Shown: positions 8,817-17,638 of the stretch, piece by piece | Position numbering within the stretch: position 1 is the stretch's first letter | How the letters are laid out: each line of letters begins with the position of its first letter | Source of the DNA: UBA6168 sp964442355 | GTDB lineage: Bacteria > Bacteroidota > Bacteroidia > Chitinophagales > Saprospiraceae | Direction: 5' to 3' | DNA: 64,000 bases | Assembly (NCBI GenBank): GCA_964442355.1 | Contig: CAYTZS010000004.1 | Location: 17,314-81,313 of the forward strand | The notes under the pieces: model-generated | What the model was told of the DNA's origin: nothing | The model's input: only the letters and a program-made list of their open reading frames with translations | The model's database searches: none | Position numbers and translations under genes: made by a program

Positions 8817-9896
8817 ATGAAAAAAATCATCCTCACTTTCCTTTCCCTCGCAGCCCTGATGTTCGCTTGCGACCCCGACGATGACACGGTGAAAGCCGTC
8901 TATGACCCCACGCCCTACGCCCTCGATTTCGGCGAGTTCCCCGACCCGAACCTGCCTGCCGACAACCTGCCGACCGTAGCCGGGGTGCAGTTGGGACGAA
9001 TGCTTTTTTACGAAAAAATGCTGTCGAAAGACGGCTCGCAAGCCTGCGCCGACTGCCACCTTCAAAAGGACGGGTTCAGCGACATCCGGCAGTTCAGCCT
9101 TGGCGTGGAGCAGTTGCCGGGCAAGCGGCAGGCGATGGCGGTGTTCAACCTCGCCTGGCACAAGAACGGGATGTTCTGGGACGGTCGTGCGCCAAAGGTG
9201 AGAGACCAAGCCTTGAAGCCCATCCAAGACCCGCTGGAAATGAACGAGACGCTGGAAAACGCCGTCGCCAAGCTGAAGGCGGATAAACGCTACACCGACC
9301 AGTTCATCCGGGCGTTCGGCGACGACAACATCACGTCGGAGCGCATGGGGCTGGCAATGGAGCAGTTCGAGTTCACGATGGTTTCCAACAAATCAAAGTA
9401 TGACGGCTACCTCGCCGGCACCGAAACGCTGACGGACACCGAGGAGCGGGGGCGGGTGCTGTTCTTTGCCGAGTTCGACCCGTTCAGCGGGCAGAAGGGC
9501 GGCGAGTGCTTCCATTGCCACGGCGGCTTCAACCTCACCAACGACCAGTACATGAACAACGGTTTGGACGCGGAGGCGGACTTCACGGACGAGGGGCGCT
9601 ACAAAGTGACCAACGACCCGGCGGACAGGGCGAAGTTCAAAGTGCCGAGCCTGCGGAACATCGCCATCACCCCGCCCTACATGCACGACGGGCGCTTTGC
9701 GACGTTGGAACAGGTCGTCGAGCATTACGATACGGGCGTGAAGAACTCGCCGACCGTGGACGGGCTGCTTTTCAACAACCTCAATCCGGGCGGCTTGCAG
9801 CTTTCGGCACAGGATAGGGCTGACTTGGTGGCGTTCTTGAAAACGCTGACGGATGTTTCGTTTTTGGAGGACGAGCGGTTTTCGAGTCCGTTTTAA
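8817..9896 (+). CDS. Di-heme cytochrome c peroxidase / MauG-MbnH family lipoprotein (second)
   Basis: A 359-residue paralogue of the preceding enzyme, 15 bp downstream. The signal ends ALMFAC (Cys18). Heme motifs are CADCH (77-81) and CFHCH (231-235); LGRMLFYEKMLS and LRNIAITPPYMHDG are conserved. It contains the KRQAMAVFNLAWHKNGMFWDG segment in place of the RNAPTL loop of its neighbour, so the two enzymes differ around the catalytic heme and may have different partners or substrates. A terminator follows at 9928-9962, closing the mbnP-MauG-MauG unit. Confidence 0.9.
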   Translation: MKKIILTFLSLAALMFACDPDDDTVKAVYDPTPYALDFGEFPDPNLPADNLPTVAGVQLGRMLFYEKMLSKDGSQACADCHLQKDGFSDIRQFSLGVEQLPGKRQAMAVFNLAWHKNGMFWDGRAPKVRDQALKPIQDPLEMNETLENAVAKLKADKRYTDQFIRAFGDDNITSERMGLAMEQFEFTMVSNKSKYDGYLAGTETLTDTEERGRVLFFAEFDPFSGQKGGECFHCHGGFNLTNDQYMNNGLDAEADFTDEGRYKVTNDPADRAKFKVPSLRNIAITPPYMHDGRFATLEQVVEHYDTGVKNSPTVDGLLFNNLNPGGLQLSAQDRADLVAFLKTLTDVSFLEDERFSSPF

Positions 9897-9927
9897 AAAT
9901 CTAACACACCTGAGTTAGGTGATAATG

Positions 9928-9962
9928 GGGGGCGGCTGGGTCGCTTTGCTGCCCCCGTTTTT
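9928..9962 (+). terminator. Rho-independent terminator closing the mbnP/MauG unit
   Basis: The arms GGGGGCGGC (9928-9936) and GCTGCCCCC (9948-9956) are followed by GTTTTT. Confidence 0.8.
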
Positions 9963-10073
9963 AAGAATACCGCCCCTCTTTTCTTTGTCATGGGGTGGGT
10001 TTTTGACCAATTTTTTTAAACCCGGCGACAGGCTCAACACTTGTCGCCGTTCATACTTAAAATTTTTAAACCT

Positions 10074-10499
10074 ATGCAATCCATGTTCAAAACATTGCCG
10101 ATTTGCCTGCTGCTGGCAGGTGCCTTCCTGCTGGCAGGATGCCAGAAAGAAGAATTGCCGAAAAATGCCGATGCCATTTACGTCAAGTTCGTCAACAAGG
10201 CGGGCAGCAACCTTACGGGGCTTGCCGTGAGCCGACTGGAAGTGGAGGACTTGTCGAAGGGCAAGTCATCGGACTATCTGCGCTACGAGTCGCTGGGCGA
10301 GCAGTTCCAGTATGCGCTGGTGGACGCCACCTGTATGATGAACGGGAAAAGGTACTACAGGTCGTCCGCTTGCAGCGGCATCTGCGGCACACCGTCCGCA
10401 CCCAACAGCAAATGGCTGGACAAGGGCTATTACAAAGTGGTCATCACCAAGTCGGGCGAGCTGGGCGGCAATTATCTCGATTTCAGGCTTTCAAACTAA
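10074..10499 (+). CDS. Lipoprotein of unknown function
   Basis: A 141-residue protein with lipoprotein signal (AGAFLLAGC, Cys21 region) and no family I can name. The mature part is beta-rich with two Cys-containing stretches (DATCMMNGKRYYRSSACSGICG), suggesting a disulfide or metal site. The C-terminus YLDFRLSN looks like a final beta-strand. The start at 10074 fits the signal peptide; a TTG at 10041 would add a charged leader. It stands alone between two terminator-like regions and may be transcribed with the methyltransferase 64 bp downstream. Confidence 0.65.
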   Translation: MQSMFKTLPICLLLAGAFLLAGCQKEELPKNADAIYVKFVNKAGSNLTGLAVSRLEVEDLSKGKSSDYLRYESLGEQFQYALVDATCMMNGKRYYRSSACSGICGTPSAPNSKWLDKGYYKVVITKSGELGGNYLDFRLSN

Positions 10500-10563
10500 G
10501 TTTTCACCCCATCACAATGCAAGGTTTTTTTTAAAAAATACTCCGCTTTCTCTTCATCAAAAA

Positions 10564-11232
10564 ATGCTGTCGCACATGAAAACATTGGAAGCTAAAAACC
10601 ACGTCCCTGCGCTACGCTTCGACTGGCTGACCGGGTTCTACGACCGCCTGATAGCGGCGACCATGCCCGAAAAGGCGTTCAAAACGGCGCTCCTCCGGCA
10701 GGCGGGCGTCCGCCCCAGCGACCGGGTGCTCGACTTCGGGACGGGAACGGCAACCCTGTCCATATTGCTTGCGGAGCAACACCCCGATGCCGATGTGACT
10801 GGCGTGGACGTGGACAAGAAGGTGCTGACCATTGCCCGCAGGAAGGTCGCCGAAAGTCATGCCACCGTGCGATTGGTGCGGTACAATGGGAACAAACTGC
10901 CCTTTGAGTCCCGCAGTTTCGACCGGGCGGTGTCGTCGCTGGTGTTCCACCACCTGACCAGAACGCAGCGCAAGCGGGCGCTACGGGAGTTGAACCGGGT
11001 GCTAGTGCCGGGCGGCGAAATACATGTCGCCGATTGGGGGAAGCCCGCCAACGGGTTTCAACGGCTGCTTTTCTATCTTGTGCAACTGCTCGACGGCTTC
11101 GAGACGACCGCCGATAGCGTCCGGGGCATCTTGCCGGAACTGTTGTACGAGGCGGGCTTCGACAACGTGGAGGAGACGGGGAAGTACAAGACCGTTTTCG
11201 GGACGCTGCGGATGTGGCGGGCGGTGAAATAA
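10564..11232 (+). CDS. Class I SAM-dependent methyltransferase (UbiE/Methyltransf_11-like)
   Basis: A 222-residue cytoplasmic enzyme. Motif I is VLDFGTGTATLSILLA (about 55-70), motif II VTGVDVDKKVL, motif post-I KLPFESRSFDRAVSSLVFHHL, then LVPGGEIHVADWG. The overall pattern is that of small-molecule methyltransferases similar to UbiE or ArsM-like enzymes, but the Cys residues needed for arsenite methylation are absent, so an arsenic role is unlikely. The substrate cannot be inferred. It lies 13 bp before a Crp/Fnr regulator and is probably co-transcribed with it. ATG at 10576 is an alternative start. Confidence 0.85.
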   Translation: MLSHMKTLEAKNHVPALRFDWLTGFYDRLIAATMPEKAFKTALLRQAGVRPSDRVLDFGTGTATLSILLAEQHPDADVTGVDVDKKVLTIARRKVAESHATVRLVRYNGNKLPFESRSFDRAVSSLVFHHLTRTQRKRALRELNRVLVPGGEIHVADWGKPANGFQRLLFYLVQLLDGFETTADSVRGILPELLYEAGFDNVEETGKYKTVFGTLRMWRAVK

Positions 11233-11245
11233 CAACGAGAAACCC

Positions 11246-11923
11246 ATGCGCCGGAAATTGGACAACCATGCTTTATCACAGACGGGGTTTTGGGACAGCC
11301 TTTCCGACGGCGACCGTGAGACGGTGTTGTACTGGGCATACGTTCAAGACTTTGCGAAGCGGCACATCCTGTTCCATGAAGGCGAGAGAGGCGACAAGGT
11401 GTATGTGCTGGTTACGGGAAAAGTGCAGCTTTTGCAGGATGCGGGGGAGAACAACGAAACTACCGTCCACCTCGCCCGACCGGGCGAGGTGCTGGGCGAA
11501 AGGCTGTTGACGGGCGCCATTCACTACAACTGCCGGGCAGAGACGCTGGAAGACAGCACGGTAATCGTGCTTCCGGCATCCGTTTTTTCGCAAATCCTTC
11601 AAAGAAGCCCAAAGGCAGCTTGGCATTTTTTCCAATCGCTGCTGCTTCGCCTGCAAAAAACGGAGCAACGTATGCTTCATTTTCGCTTCAACCGCACGGA
11701 ACACCGAATCCGGCTTTTTCTAAGGGATTGGGTGAAGGAGGAGGGCCGGCAGTTGGCAACGGGCGAGTGGGAGATAACCTGGCGGCTGACCCATACCATG
11801 ATTGCCAGCCTGTCCAATTCGTCGAGGCAGTATGTGACGGATTTTTTGAATACCTTGCGAAAGCAGGGCGTCCTGCGATACGACCGACGGCACATGGTCA
11901 TTCAACGGCTGGACTTACTTTGA
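11246..11923 (+). CDS. Crp/Fnr family transcriptional regulator (first)
   Basis: A 225-residue protein with a cyclic-nucleotide-binding-like beta-roll (about 20-115, HILFHEGERGDKVYVLVTGKV and RPGEVLGERLLTG), a dimerisation helix, and a C-terminal winged helix with recognition region THTMIASLSNSSRQYVTDFLNTLRKQGVLRYDRR. No Fnr-type N-terminal cysteine cluster is present, so an iron-sulphur oxygen sensor is unlikely. The effector is unknown. It belongs to the same group as the regulator at 47843. It probably controls neighbouring oxidase genes, which is inference from position. Confidence 0.9.
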   Translation: MRRKLDNHALSQTGFWDSLSDGDRETVLYWAYVQDFAKRHILFHEGERGDKVYVLVTGKVQLLQDAGENNETTVHLARPGEVLGERLLTGAIHYNCRAETLEDSTVIVLPASVFSQILQRSPKAAWHFFQSLLLRLQKTEQRMLHFRFNRTEHRIRLFLRDWVKEEGRQLATGEWEITWRLTHTMIASLSNSSRQYVTDFLNTLRKQGVLRYDRRHMVIQRLDLL

Positions 11924-11949
11924 ACAGGAAGGTAAAACGCAGACCAACA

Positions 11950-12321
11950 ATGAATTTGGAAGACAAAATAGATAAAACAAGGTTCAGGGCAGCCGTCTGG
12001 CTTGCCAACTGGCTGAAGGTCTTCGGCTTTGGCGGAACTGCCAGTGCCCTGTTGGTGGCTAACGAACGCTTCGTTTGCCCGCTCTGTGCTTTGCTCCGGG
12101 AGATGCGGCGGAAGAACCCCAGGCTGGTCGCTCGTTTTTCCAAGTTTTGTGCGACCTGTATGGAGGCGGTTCGAGGCAACGGGCGAACAGTATTGAACTG
12201 CATCGTCTGCGTTTTGAGGGCAGCCAGAACCCGGTGCTTGTTGGCTGATTTGTACGTCCTTGAAATATGGAGCCATAGGAAAATCCCGATTTTCCTGCGG
12301 AATCAGCAATGGCGGAATTGA
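11950..12321 (+). CDS. Small hypothetical protein with three Cys pairs
   Basis: A possible 123-residue protein 26 bp after the regulator. The first 90 residues look protein-like, with a helix LANWLKVFGFGGTASALLV and Cys pairs VCPLC (near 37-41), FCATC (near 66-70) and CIVC (near 83-86). The spacing of Cys within helices recalls, weakly, the four-helix copper-storage/DUF326 proteins, but the match is poor and the last 35 residues look random. It could be a decayed or frameshifted copper-storage gene or a chance frame. The function is unknown. Confidence 0.35.
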   Translation: MNLEDKIDKTRFRAAVWLANWLKVFGFGGTASALLVANERFVCPLCALLREMRRKNPRLVARFSKFCATCMEAVRGNGRTVLNCIVCVLRAARTRCLLADLYVLEIWSHRKIPIFLRNQQWRN

Positions 12322-12442
12322 GGCGACGACCTTGCCATGACCCTGAATTTCGTCGGGGAGACCCCTTCCACAAAGCGGGTTCACGAATATTTTTCCTCAC
12401 GCTACGGTCTTGACCGCTGTCATTTCAAAATTAATTCAACGC

Positions 12443-14140
12443 ATGAAATCCATACTCAAACAATTGGTTTGCTGCGGCTTCGCCGCAATCACCGTTTCGG
12501 CCTTCGCCCAAACGCCCGTTCCCATCCCGCCCACGCTGTCGGGCAACACGATTGACCTGACCGTACAGCACGGCACGACCGAAATCTACCCCGGTTTTGC
12601 TACCAATACGGTCGGCTACAACGGCAGCTTCCTCGGCCCGACCATCCTGCTCGATGCCGGGCAGCAGGTCACGCTCAACGTCCACAACCAGCTTGGCGAC
12701 ACCACGACCGTGCATTGGCACGGCTTGAACGTGTCGCCCGCCAACGATGGCAGCCCGCACGTGATGATTATGGCGGACGAGACTTGGTCGCCCTCCTTTC
12801 CCGTGCTGGACAAAGCTGCCACGTACTGGTACCACCCGCACCTGCACGGCAAGACGATGGACCAGGTACTGCTCGGCGCTGCGGGCTTTATCTTCGTACG
12901 GGACGCCGAGGAAGCCGCCCTCGACCTGCCCCGCACCTACGGCACGGACGACGTGCCGCTGGTGTTCCAGTTCAAAACCTTCGATGCTGACAAGCAAATC
13001 ATGATGGAGGACGAAATGGACAACGCCGTGCTGGTGAACGGCGTGGTGGACGGGGTGCTGAACAGCCCGGCGCAGGTGGTTCGCTACCGCCTGCTCAACG
13101 GCTCCAGCCACCGTTTCTTCAACTTCGGCTTCTCCAACAACAAGCAGTTCAAGCAGATCGCCTCCGATGCCGGGCTGCTCGATGCGCCCGTTGCCCTGAC
13201 CCGCCTCATCCTCGCCCCCGGCGAGCGGGCAGAAATCCTCGTGGACTTGGGCAACGAACAGGGCAACACGCTGACGCTGAAATCCTTCGGAACGGAACTG
13301 CCGCAGGGCTTCCCCGGCGGCACGATGATGATGGGCGGCATGGAAGGTCCGCTCGACGATACCGACTTTTCGGTACTGACCATCCACGTCGGAGCGCCGA
13401 CCAACGACCCCGTGACGACCGTCCCGACCGCCCTCACCACCAACGAGGTGCTGTCGCAAACGGGCGCTGCGACCCGCTCGATTGGCTTCTCCGCACAGCC
13501 GATGATGAGCATGACGAATTTTTTCATCAACAATAAGAAGTTCGACATGGAGGAGGTGGAGTTCACCACCGAGCAGGACAAGGTGGAGGTCTGGAACATC
13601 ACGAACCAGACCATGATGGCGCACCCGTTCCATATCCACGGCAACCATTTCTATGTGCTGCAAGTGAACGGCGCAACCCCGCCGCCCAACATGCGGGGCA
13701 GGAAGGACGTGGTGGTGGTGCCGCCGATGAACGGCAGCGTGAAGCTCGTGACGAGGTACGAAAACTATGGCGACCCGATGCTGCCGTATATGTTCCATTG
13801 CCATATCCTCAGCCACGAGGACGGCGGCATGATGGGGCAGTTCATCGTGAACCCGACCGCCAGCGCCACGACGGATTTGGAGCAACAAGGTTCGCTGACC
13901 ATCTCGCCGAACCCCGGCAAGGGCAATTTTGTCATCGAGGCGGATTTGCCGCAGGCGGGCGACGCCACGCTGACGCTCCATTCTTCGGACGGCAGGCTGC
14001 TGGAAACGAGGAAGCTGGAAGGGCTGAACACGGGCATCCAACAAATCCCGGCGAATTTCACGGGTCTGGCGGCTGGCTGGTACTGGCTGACCTTGCAGCG
14101 TGGGGAGCGGGTGTTTTCGGGGAAGGTGGTGGTGGAATAG
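12443..14140 (+). CDS. Multicopper oxidase with T9SS sorting domain
   Basis: A 565-residue enzyme with a Sec signal (VSAFAQ). Copper ligands are HWHG (91-94), YWYHPHLHG (131-136), HPFHIHG (His394, 397, 399) and FHCHILSHEDGGMM (His452, Cys453, His454, His458). It has a Met-rich segment (GGTMMMGGME, 293-302) and MMSMTNFF, typical of CueO-like cuprous oxidases. The C-terminal 85 residues form a T9SS type A domain (TISPNPGKGNFVIEAD), so this oxidase is predicted to work outside the outer membrane, while the oxidase at 1816 would stay in the periplasm. The start at 12443 matches the signal peptide; a TTG at 12410 is less likely. Confidence 0.93.
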   Translation: MKSILKQLVCCGFAAITVSAFAQTPVPIPPTLSGNTIDLTVQHGTTEIYPGFATNTVGYNGSFLGPTILLDAGQQVTLNVHNQLGDTTTVHWHGLNVSPANDGSPHVMIMADETWSPSFPVLDKAATYWYHPHLHGKTMDQVLLGAAGFIFVRDAEEAALDLPRTYGTDDVPLVFQFKTFDADKQIMMEDEMDNAVLVNGVVDGVLNSPAQVVRYRLLNGSSHRFFNFGFSNNKQFKQIASDAGLLDAPVALTRLILAPGERAEILVDLGNEQGNTLTLKSFGTELPQGFPGGTMMMGGMEGPLDDTDFSVLTIHVGAPTNDPVTTVPTALTTNEVLSQTGAATRSIGFSAQPMMSMTNFFINNKKFDMEEVEFTTEQDKVEVWNITNQTMMAHPFHIHGNHFYVLQVNGATPPPNMRGRKDVVVVPPMNGSVKLVTRYENYGDPMLPYMFHCHILSHEDGGMMGQFIVNPTASATTDLEQQGSLTISPNPGKGNFVIEADLPQAGDATLTLHSSDGRLLETRKLEGLNTGIQQIPANFTGLAAGWYWLTLQRGERVFSGKVVVE

Positions 14141-14160
14141 ACGGTTTGATTTAACTAAAA

Positions 14161-14206
14161 GGGTAGGACAGCACGATTCGCTGTCCTACCCATCTCAATA
14201 TTTTTC
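14161..14206 (+). terminator. Strong hairpin between MCO and choice-of-anchor V genes
   Basis: The perfect 12-bp arms GGGTAGGACAGC (14161-14172) and GCTGTCCTACCC (14180-14191) are followed by ATCTCAATATTTTT. It is likely a terminator or attenuator, though the T-run is displaced. Confidence 0.6.
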
Positions 14207-14208
14207 CG

Positions 14209-15066
14209 ATGAAAAAACTCCCTGTCGTACTTTTCCTGTTGGCGGTGCTGCTCGCCCTTTCTTTTTTGACCGAAGGGCCTTGCGACTCGCCCCTCGTCGG
14301 CGGTCACACGGGCGCACCCGGCGAAACGGGCTGCGACGGCTGCCACGGCGGAACGCCCAACACCGGCCCTGGTACGCTTACCCTCGACTGGTCGGACACC
14401 AGCGGGCATTACGTCCCCGGTCAGGTGTACGATGCCGTCGTGACGCTCGCCCAAGCCGACAGGGACAAGTTCGGTTTCGTGGCGCTGGCACTCAAGGACA
14501 GCGGCAATACCACCACCGGGCAGTTTTCGATTGACGACGCTGACCGCACCCGCACCTTCAACGATGGCCCCCGGAAGTACGTCTCGCACACGTCCTGCGG
14601 TGCAGATGCCGCTCCCCTCGGTTCGCTGTCGTGGACTTTCCATTGGCAAGCGCCAGCTACCGACGTGGGAGCCGTCACAATTTATCTGGCAGGGCTTGCC
14701 GCCAACCACAACCACGCCACCTCTGGCGACGACGCCTATGAACTGGCACTGCACCTCACGCCCGCCGACACGGTGGCTTCTGCGAGCGGGGAGCGCCTCG
14801 ACGAGGCTGCGTTTTCCCTGCACCCAAACCCAGTTTCGGCAGGTGGGCTATTGAATGTCCGGCTGATGATGCCGCAGGTGGGAAGGCTGCAATTCTTGCT
14901 CCTCGACGTGGCGGGGCGGACGGTGCGCCGTTTTGATTTGGGCGAAAAAGCAACGGGCAATCAGATGTTTGAACTGGAAACGGCTGGTTTGGCGGCAGGG
15001 GTATATTCCCTAGAGGCCCGCCTGTCGGGAGAGTGGCTTGGTGCTGCAAGGGTGGTGGTGGAGTGA
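14209..15066 (+). CDS. Choice-of-anchor V domain protein with heme-like CxxCH and T9SS domain
   Basis: A 285-residue exported protein with signal peptide at residues 1-20. Residues about 25-185 match the choice-of-anchor V pattern: GGHTGAPGETGCDGCHGG, a beta-sandwich, and LAANHNHATSGDD. The CDGCH (near 43-47) could bind c-type heme, although in this family it may be a structural or metal site. The C-terminus (residues 200-285, SLHPNPVSAGGLLNVRL) is a T9SS type A sorting domain. It is likely a surface redox or adhesion protein. It sits 68 bp after the T9SS copper oxidase. Confidence 0.82.
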   Translation: MKKLPVVLFLLAVLLALSFLTEGPCDSPLVGGHTGAPGETGCDGCHGGTPNTGPGTLTLDWSDTSGHYVPGQVYDAVVTLAQADRDKFGFVALALKDSGNTTTGQFSIDDADRTRTFNDGPRKYVSHTSCGADAAPLGSLSWTFHWQAPATDVGAVTIYLAGLAANHNHATSGDDAYELALHLTPADTVASASGERLDEAAFSLHPNPVSAGGLLNVRLMMPQVGRLQFLLLDVAGRTVRRFDLGEKATGNQMFELETAGLAAGVYSLEARLSGEWLGAARVVVE

Positions 15067-15099
15067 AAATTACGCAGACGGGGAGTAATAAAATTCAGC

Positions 15100-15528
15100 A
15101 TGAAAATTCGACATTCACTGGTTGGTTCTGCTTTCGCCTTCCTGCTGGCGACGAGTTGCTGCTGGCTGCCGTTTGTGGCAGTGGCCTTGGGTGGAGCAGC
15201 TGGGCTGTCGGCGCTTTCGGTGGGGCTGGAAAAATACAGCGGATTGCTCATGGTTTTGGGCATCGGGCTGGCAGGTTGGGCTGGCTGGCTTTTTTGGCAA
15301 AAAAGAAAATCCAGACAATCGGGCAGCATCGTTTTGCAGAGCCTACTTACTTGCCCAAACTGTGGATTTCAAAAAGAGGAAACCATGCCCACGGATGCTT
15401 GTCGGTTTTTCTACGAGTGTGAAAACTGCCACGTTATGCTTCGCCCCAAAGCGGGTGACTGTTGTGTATTTTGCAGTTTTGGCTCGGTTAAATGCCCGCC
15501 GATACAGCAGGGGCAAGGCTGCTGTTAA
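15100..15528 (+). CDS. MerT-like membrane protein fused to GDCCVxC domain
   Basis: A 142-residue protein in two parts. Residues 1-67 form two TM helices with a vicinal Cys pair in the first (ATSCCW, Cys20-Cys21), as in mercuric transporters of the MerT type. Residues 80-142 are a Cys-rich cytoplasmic tail with LTCPNCGF, ECENCH and the signature GDCCVFCSFGSVKCPPIQ of the GDCCVxC family, which in some members carries selenocysteine. Here all positions are Cys. It probably moves or delivers a soft metal ion (Hg, Cu or similar); the cargo is inferred. It precedes the copper ATPase by 20 bp. Confidence 0.85.
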   Translation: MKIRHSLVGSAFAFLLATSCCWLPFVAVALGGAAGLSALSVGLEKYSGLLMVLGIGLAGWAGWLFWQKRKSRQSGSIVLQSLLTCPNCGFQKEETMPTDACRFFYECENCHVMLRPKAGDCCVFCSFGSVKCPPIQQGQGCC

Positions 15529-15548
15529 CACTGATTTCAATTTCAAAT

Positions 15549-17606
15549 ATGGAACATCAACACCACCAACACGGGCAAGCCGCAGTGCCGCCCGCTAAGG
15601 CACATGAGCACGGCAAGCAAGCACCGCCCGCAGGCGGACATGCCGACCATGCCGCCCACCACGACCATTCCGCCATGATTGGCGACTTCCTTCGCCGCTT
15701 CTGGGTCTGTCTGGCGCTGACCGTTCCAGTCGTTTTCATCTCGCCCATGTTCCAACACGCTGTCGGGTACAGCTTCGATTTTCCCGGCAGGAACTGGGTC
15801 TCGTTTGCCCTAGGAACCATCATTTTCATTTACGGCGGCAAGCCGTTCCTGACGGGGCTGTTGGATGAACTGCGCCGCCGCTCGCCCGGCATGATGACGC
15901 TCATCGGCGTCGCCATTTCCGTCGCCTATCTGTACAGCACGGCGGTCGTCTTCCGGCTGGTGGCGGGCATGGATTTCTACTGGGAACTGGCCACGCTCAT
16001 CGTCATCATGCTGTTGGGGCATTGGCTCGAAATGAAAAGCGTCGCCGGGGCATCGAAGGCGCTGGAAATGATTGTGAAAATGCTGCCTGCCGAAGCCCAC
16101 ATGTATCACGGCGAAATGCTCCACGACATGCGGGTGGACGAACTCAAAATCGGCGACCTGGTGCTGGTGAAGCCCGGCGAAAAAATCCCGGTGGATGGCA
16201 CGGTGACGGAAGGCGAAAGCCTCGTGGACGAGAGCATGTTGACGGGCGAAAGCGTTCCCGTGAAAAAATCGCCCGGCTCGAAAATCATCGCTGGTGCGCT
16301 CAACGGCGAGGGCAGCCTGAAAGCCACGGTCGACAAAGTTGGCAAGGAAAGTTACCTGAACAAAGTCATCACGATGGTGCAGGAGGCGCAGGCTGCCAAG
16401 TCGCAGACCCAACTCCTGGCAGACCGTGCTGCCCGCTGGCTCACGTTCATCTCCATCGGCGTGGGCGTAACGACGCTGGCGGTCTGGCTGGCAAAAGGGC
16501 AGGGGCTGGCATTTGCCTTGGAGCGCATGGTGACGGTCATGGTCACTGCCTGCCCCCATGCCCTCGGCGTGGCAATACCGCTAGTGGTGGCGATTTCGAC
16601 CGCCATGAGCGCCCGGCGTGGCTTGCTCATCCGCAACCGCACGGCATTCGAGAGCGCCCGCAAAATCACGGCAATGGTGTTCGACAAGACCGGGACGCTG
16701 ACGGAAGGCAAGTTCGGCGTGTCGAGGGTCGAGCCGCTGGACGGCGCCCGCTCTGCGGACGACCTGCTGGCGCTCACTGCCGCCCTCGAACAGCACAGCG
16801 AACACCCGATTGCCAAAGGCATCGTGCGGGCGGCGAATGAAAAATACCTGGCACTGCCCGCCATTTCCAATTTTTCCTCCATAACCGGGAAGGGCATTCA
16901 GGGCGATGTTTCCGGCAAAAAAATAAACGTGGTCAGCCCCGGTTATTTGCTTGAAAAAGACATTGCACAGCCGAAAAACGCAGTCGGAAATGCTGCCGAG
17001 ACAGTGGTTTTTGTGTTGGAGAATGAAAAGCTGGTGGGCTTCATTGCCCTTGCCGACCAAATCCGACCGGACGCCAAAACTGCCGTCGAGGATTTGAAAA
17101 AACAGGGAATCAAGGTCTTCATGGCGACGGGCGACAACGAGCGGGTGGGCAAGGCGGTGGCAGAAGCATTGGGCTTGGATGGCTACTACGCCGAGGTGCT
17201 GCCGCACGAGAAAGTGGACATCGTGAAAAGCCTCCAAAAGAAAGGCGAGTTCGTTGCCATGACGGGCGACGGCGTGAACGACGCCCCGGCCCTGGCGCAG
17301 GCCGACGTGGGCATCGCCGTCGGCAGCGGCACGGACATCGCCGCCGAAACCGCTGACATCATCCTCACGGAAAGCCGTCCTTCCGACGTGCTGGGCTTGG
17401 TCAATTTCGGCAAAGCCACCTATCGGAAAATGGTGCAGAACCTGCTCTGGGCAACGGGCTACAACGTGTTCGCCATCCCGTTGGCGGCGGGGGTTTTGTA
17501 CCCAACTTTTACTTTGAGTCCGGCGCTGGGGGCAGTACTGATGGCACTGAGCACGGTGGTGGTGGCGTTGAATGCGCAGTTGCTGAAGTCGGCACTTCAA
17601 AAATGA
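15549..17606 (+). CDS. copB: Copper-translocating P1B-type ATPase, CPH (CopB) type
   Basis: A 685-residue heavy-metal P-type ATPase. The N-terminus is a His-rich metal-binding stretch (residues 2-45) instead of HMA domains, the hallmark of CopB-type pumps. Key motifs are the TM6 CPH (335-337), TGESVPV in the actuator domain, DKTGTLTEG with phosphorylated Asp379, the HP locus SEHPIAKGI, and GDGVNDAPAL in the hinge. CPH pumps export Cu+/Ag+ (and have been reported for Cu2+). The start at 15549 gives the canonical His-rich start; the frame is open upstream to 15492. It is the last gene of the left-hand + strand block. Confidence 0.95.
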   Translation: MEHQHHQHGQAAVPPAKAHEHGKQAPPAGGHADHAAHHDHSAMIGDFLRRFWVCLALTVPVVFISPMFQHAVGYSFDFPGRNWVSFALGTIIFIYGGKPFLTGLLDELRRRSPGMMTLIGVAISVAYLYSTAVVFRLVAGMDFYWELATLIVIMLLGHWLEMKSVAGASKALEMIVKMLPAEAHMYHGEMLHDMRVDELKIGDLVLVKPGEKIPVDGTVTEGESLVDESMLTGESVPVKKSPGSKIIAGALNGEGSLKATVDKVGKESYLNKVITMVQEAQAAKSQTQLLADRAARWLTFISIGVGVTTLAVWLAKGQGLAFALERMVTVMVTACPHALGVAIPLVVAISTAMSARRGLLIRNRTAFESARKITAMVFDKTGTLTEGKFGVSRVEPLDGARSADDLLALTAALEQHSEHPIAKGIVRAANEKYLALPAISNFSSITGKGIQGDVSGKKINVVSPGYLLEKDIAQPKNAVGNAAETVVFVLENEKLVGFIALADQIRPDAKTAVEDLKKQGIKVFMATGDNERVGKAVAEALGLDGYYAEVLPHEKVDIVKSLQKKGEFVAMTGDGVNDAPALAQADVGIAVGSGTDIAAETADIILTESRPSDVLGLVNFGKATYRKMVQNLLWATGYNVFAIPLAAGVLYPTFTLSPALGAVLMALSTVVVALNAQLLKSALQK

Positions 17607-17638
17607 TGAGCAGTGTGATAGTCGCTAAGAAGTGGACG

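Noticed and set aside
12431..14044. Long - strand frame (537 codons) under the second multicopper oxidase
   Set aside because: The + strand carries all copper-ligand motifs; the antisense frame is low-complexity Arg/Gly/His/Val sequence typical of shadows in GC-rich DNA.
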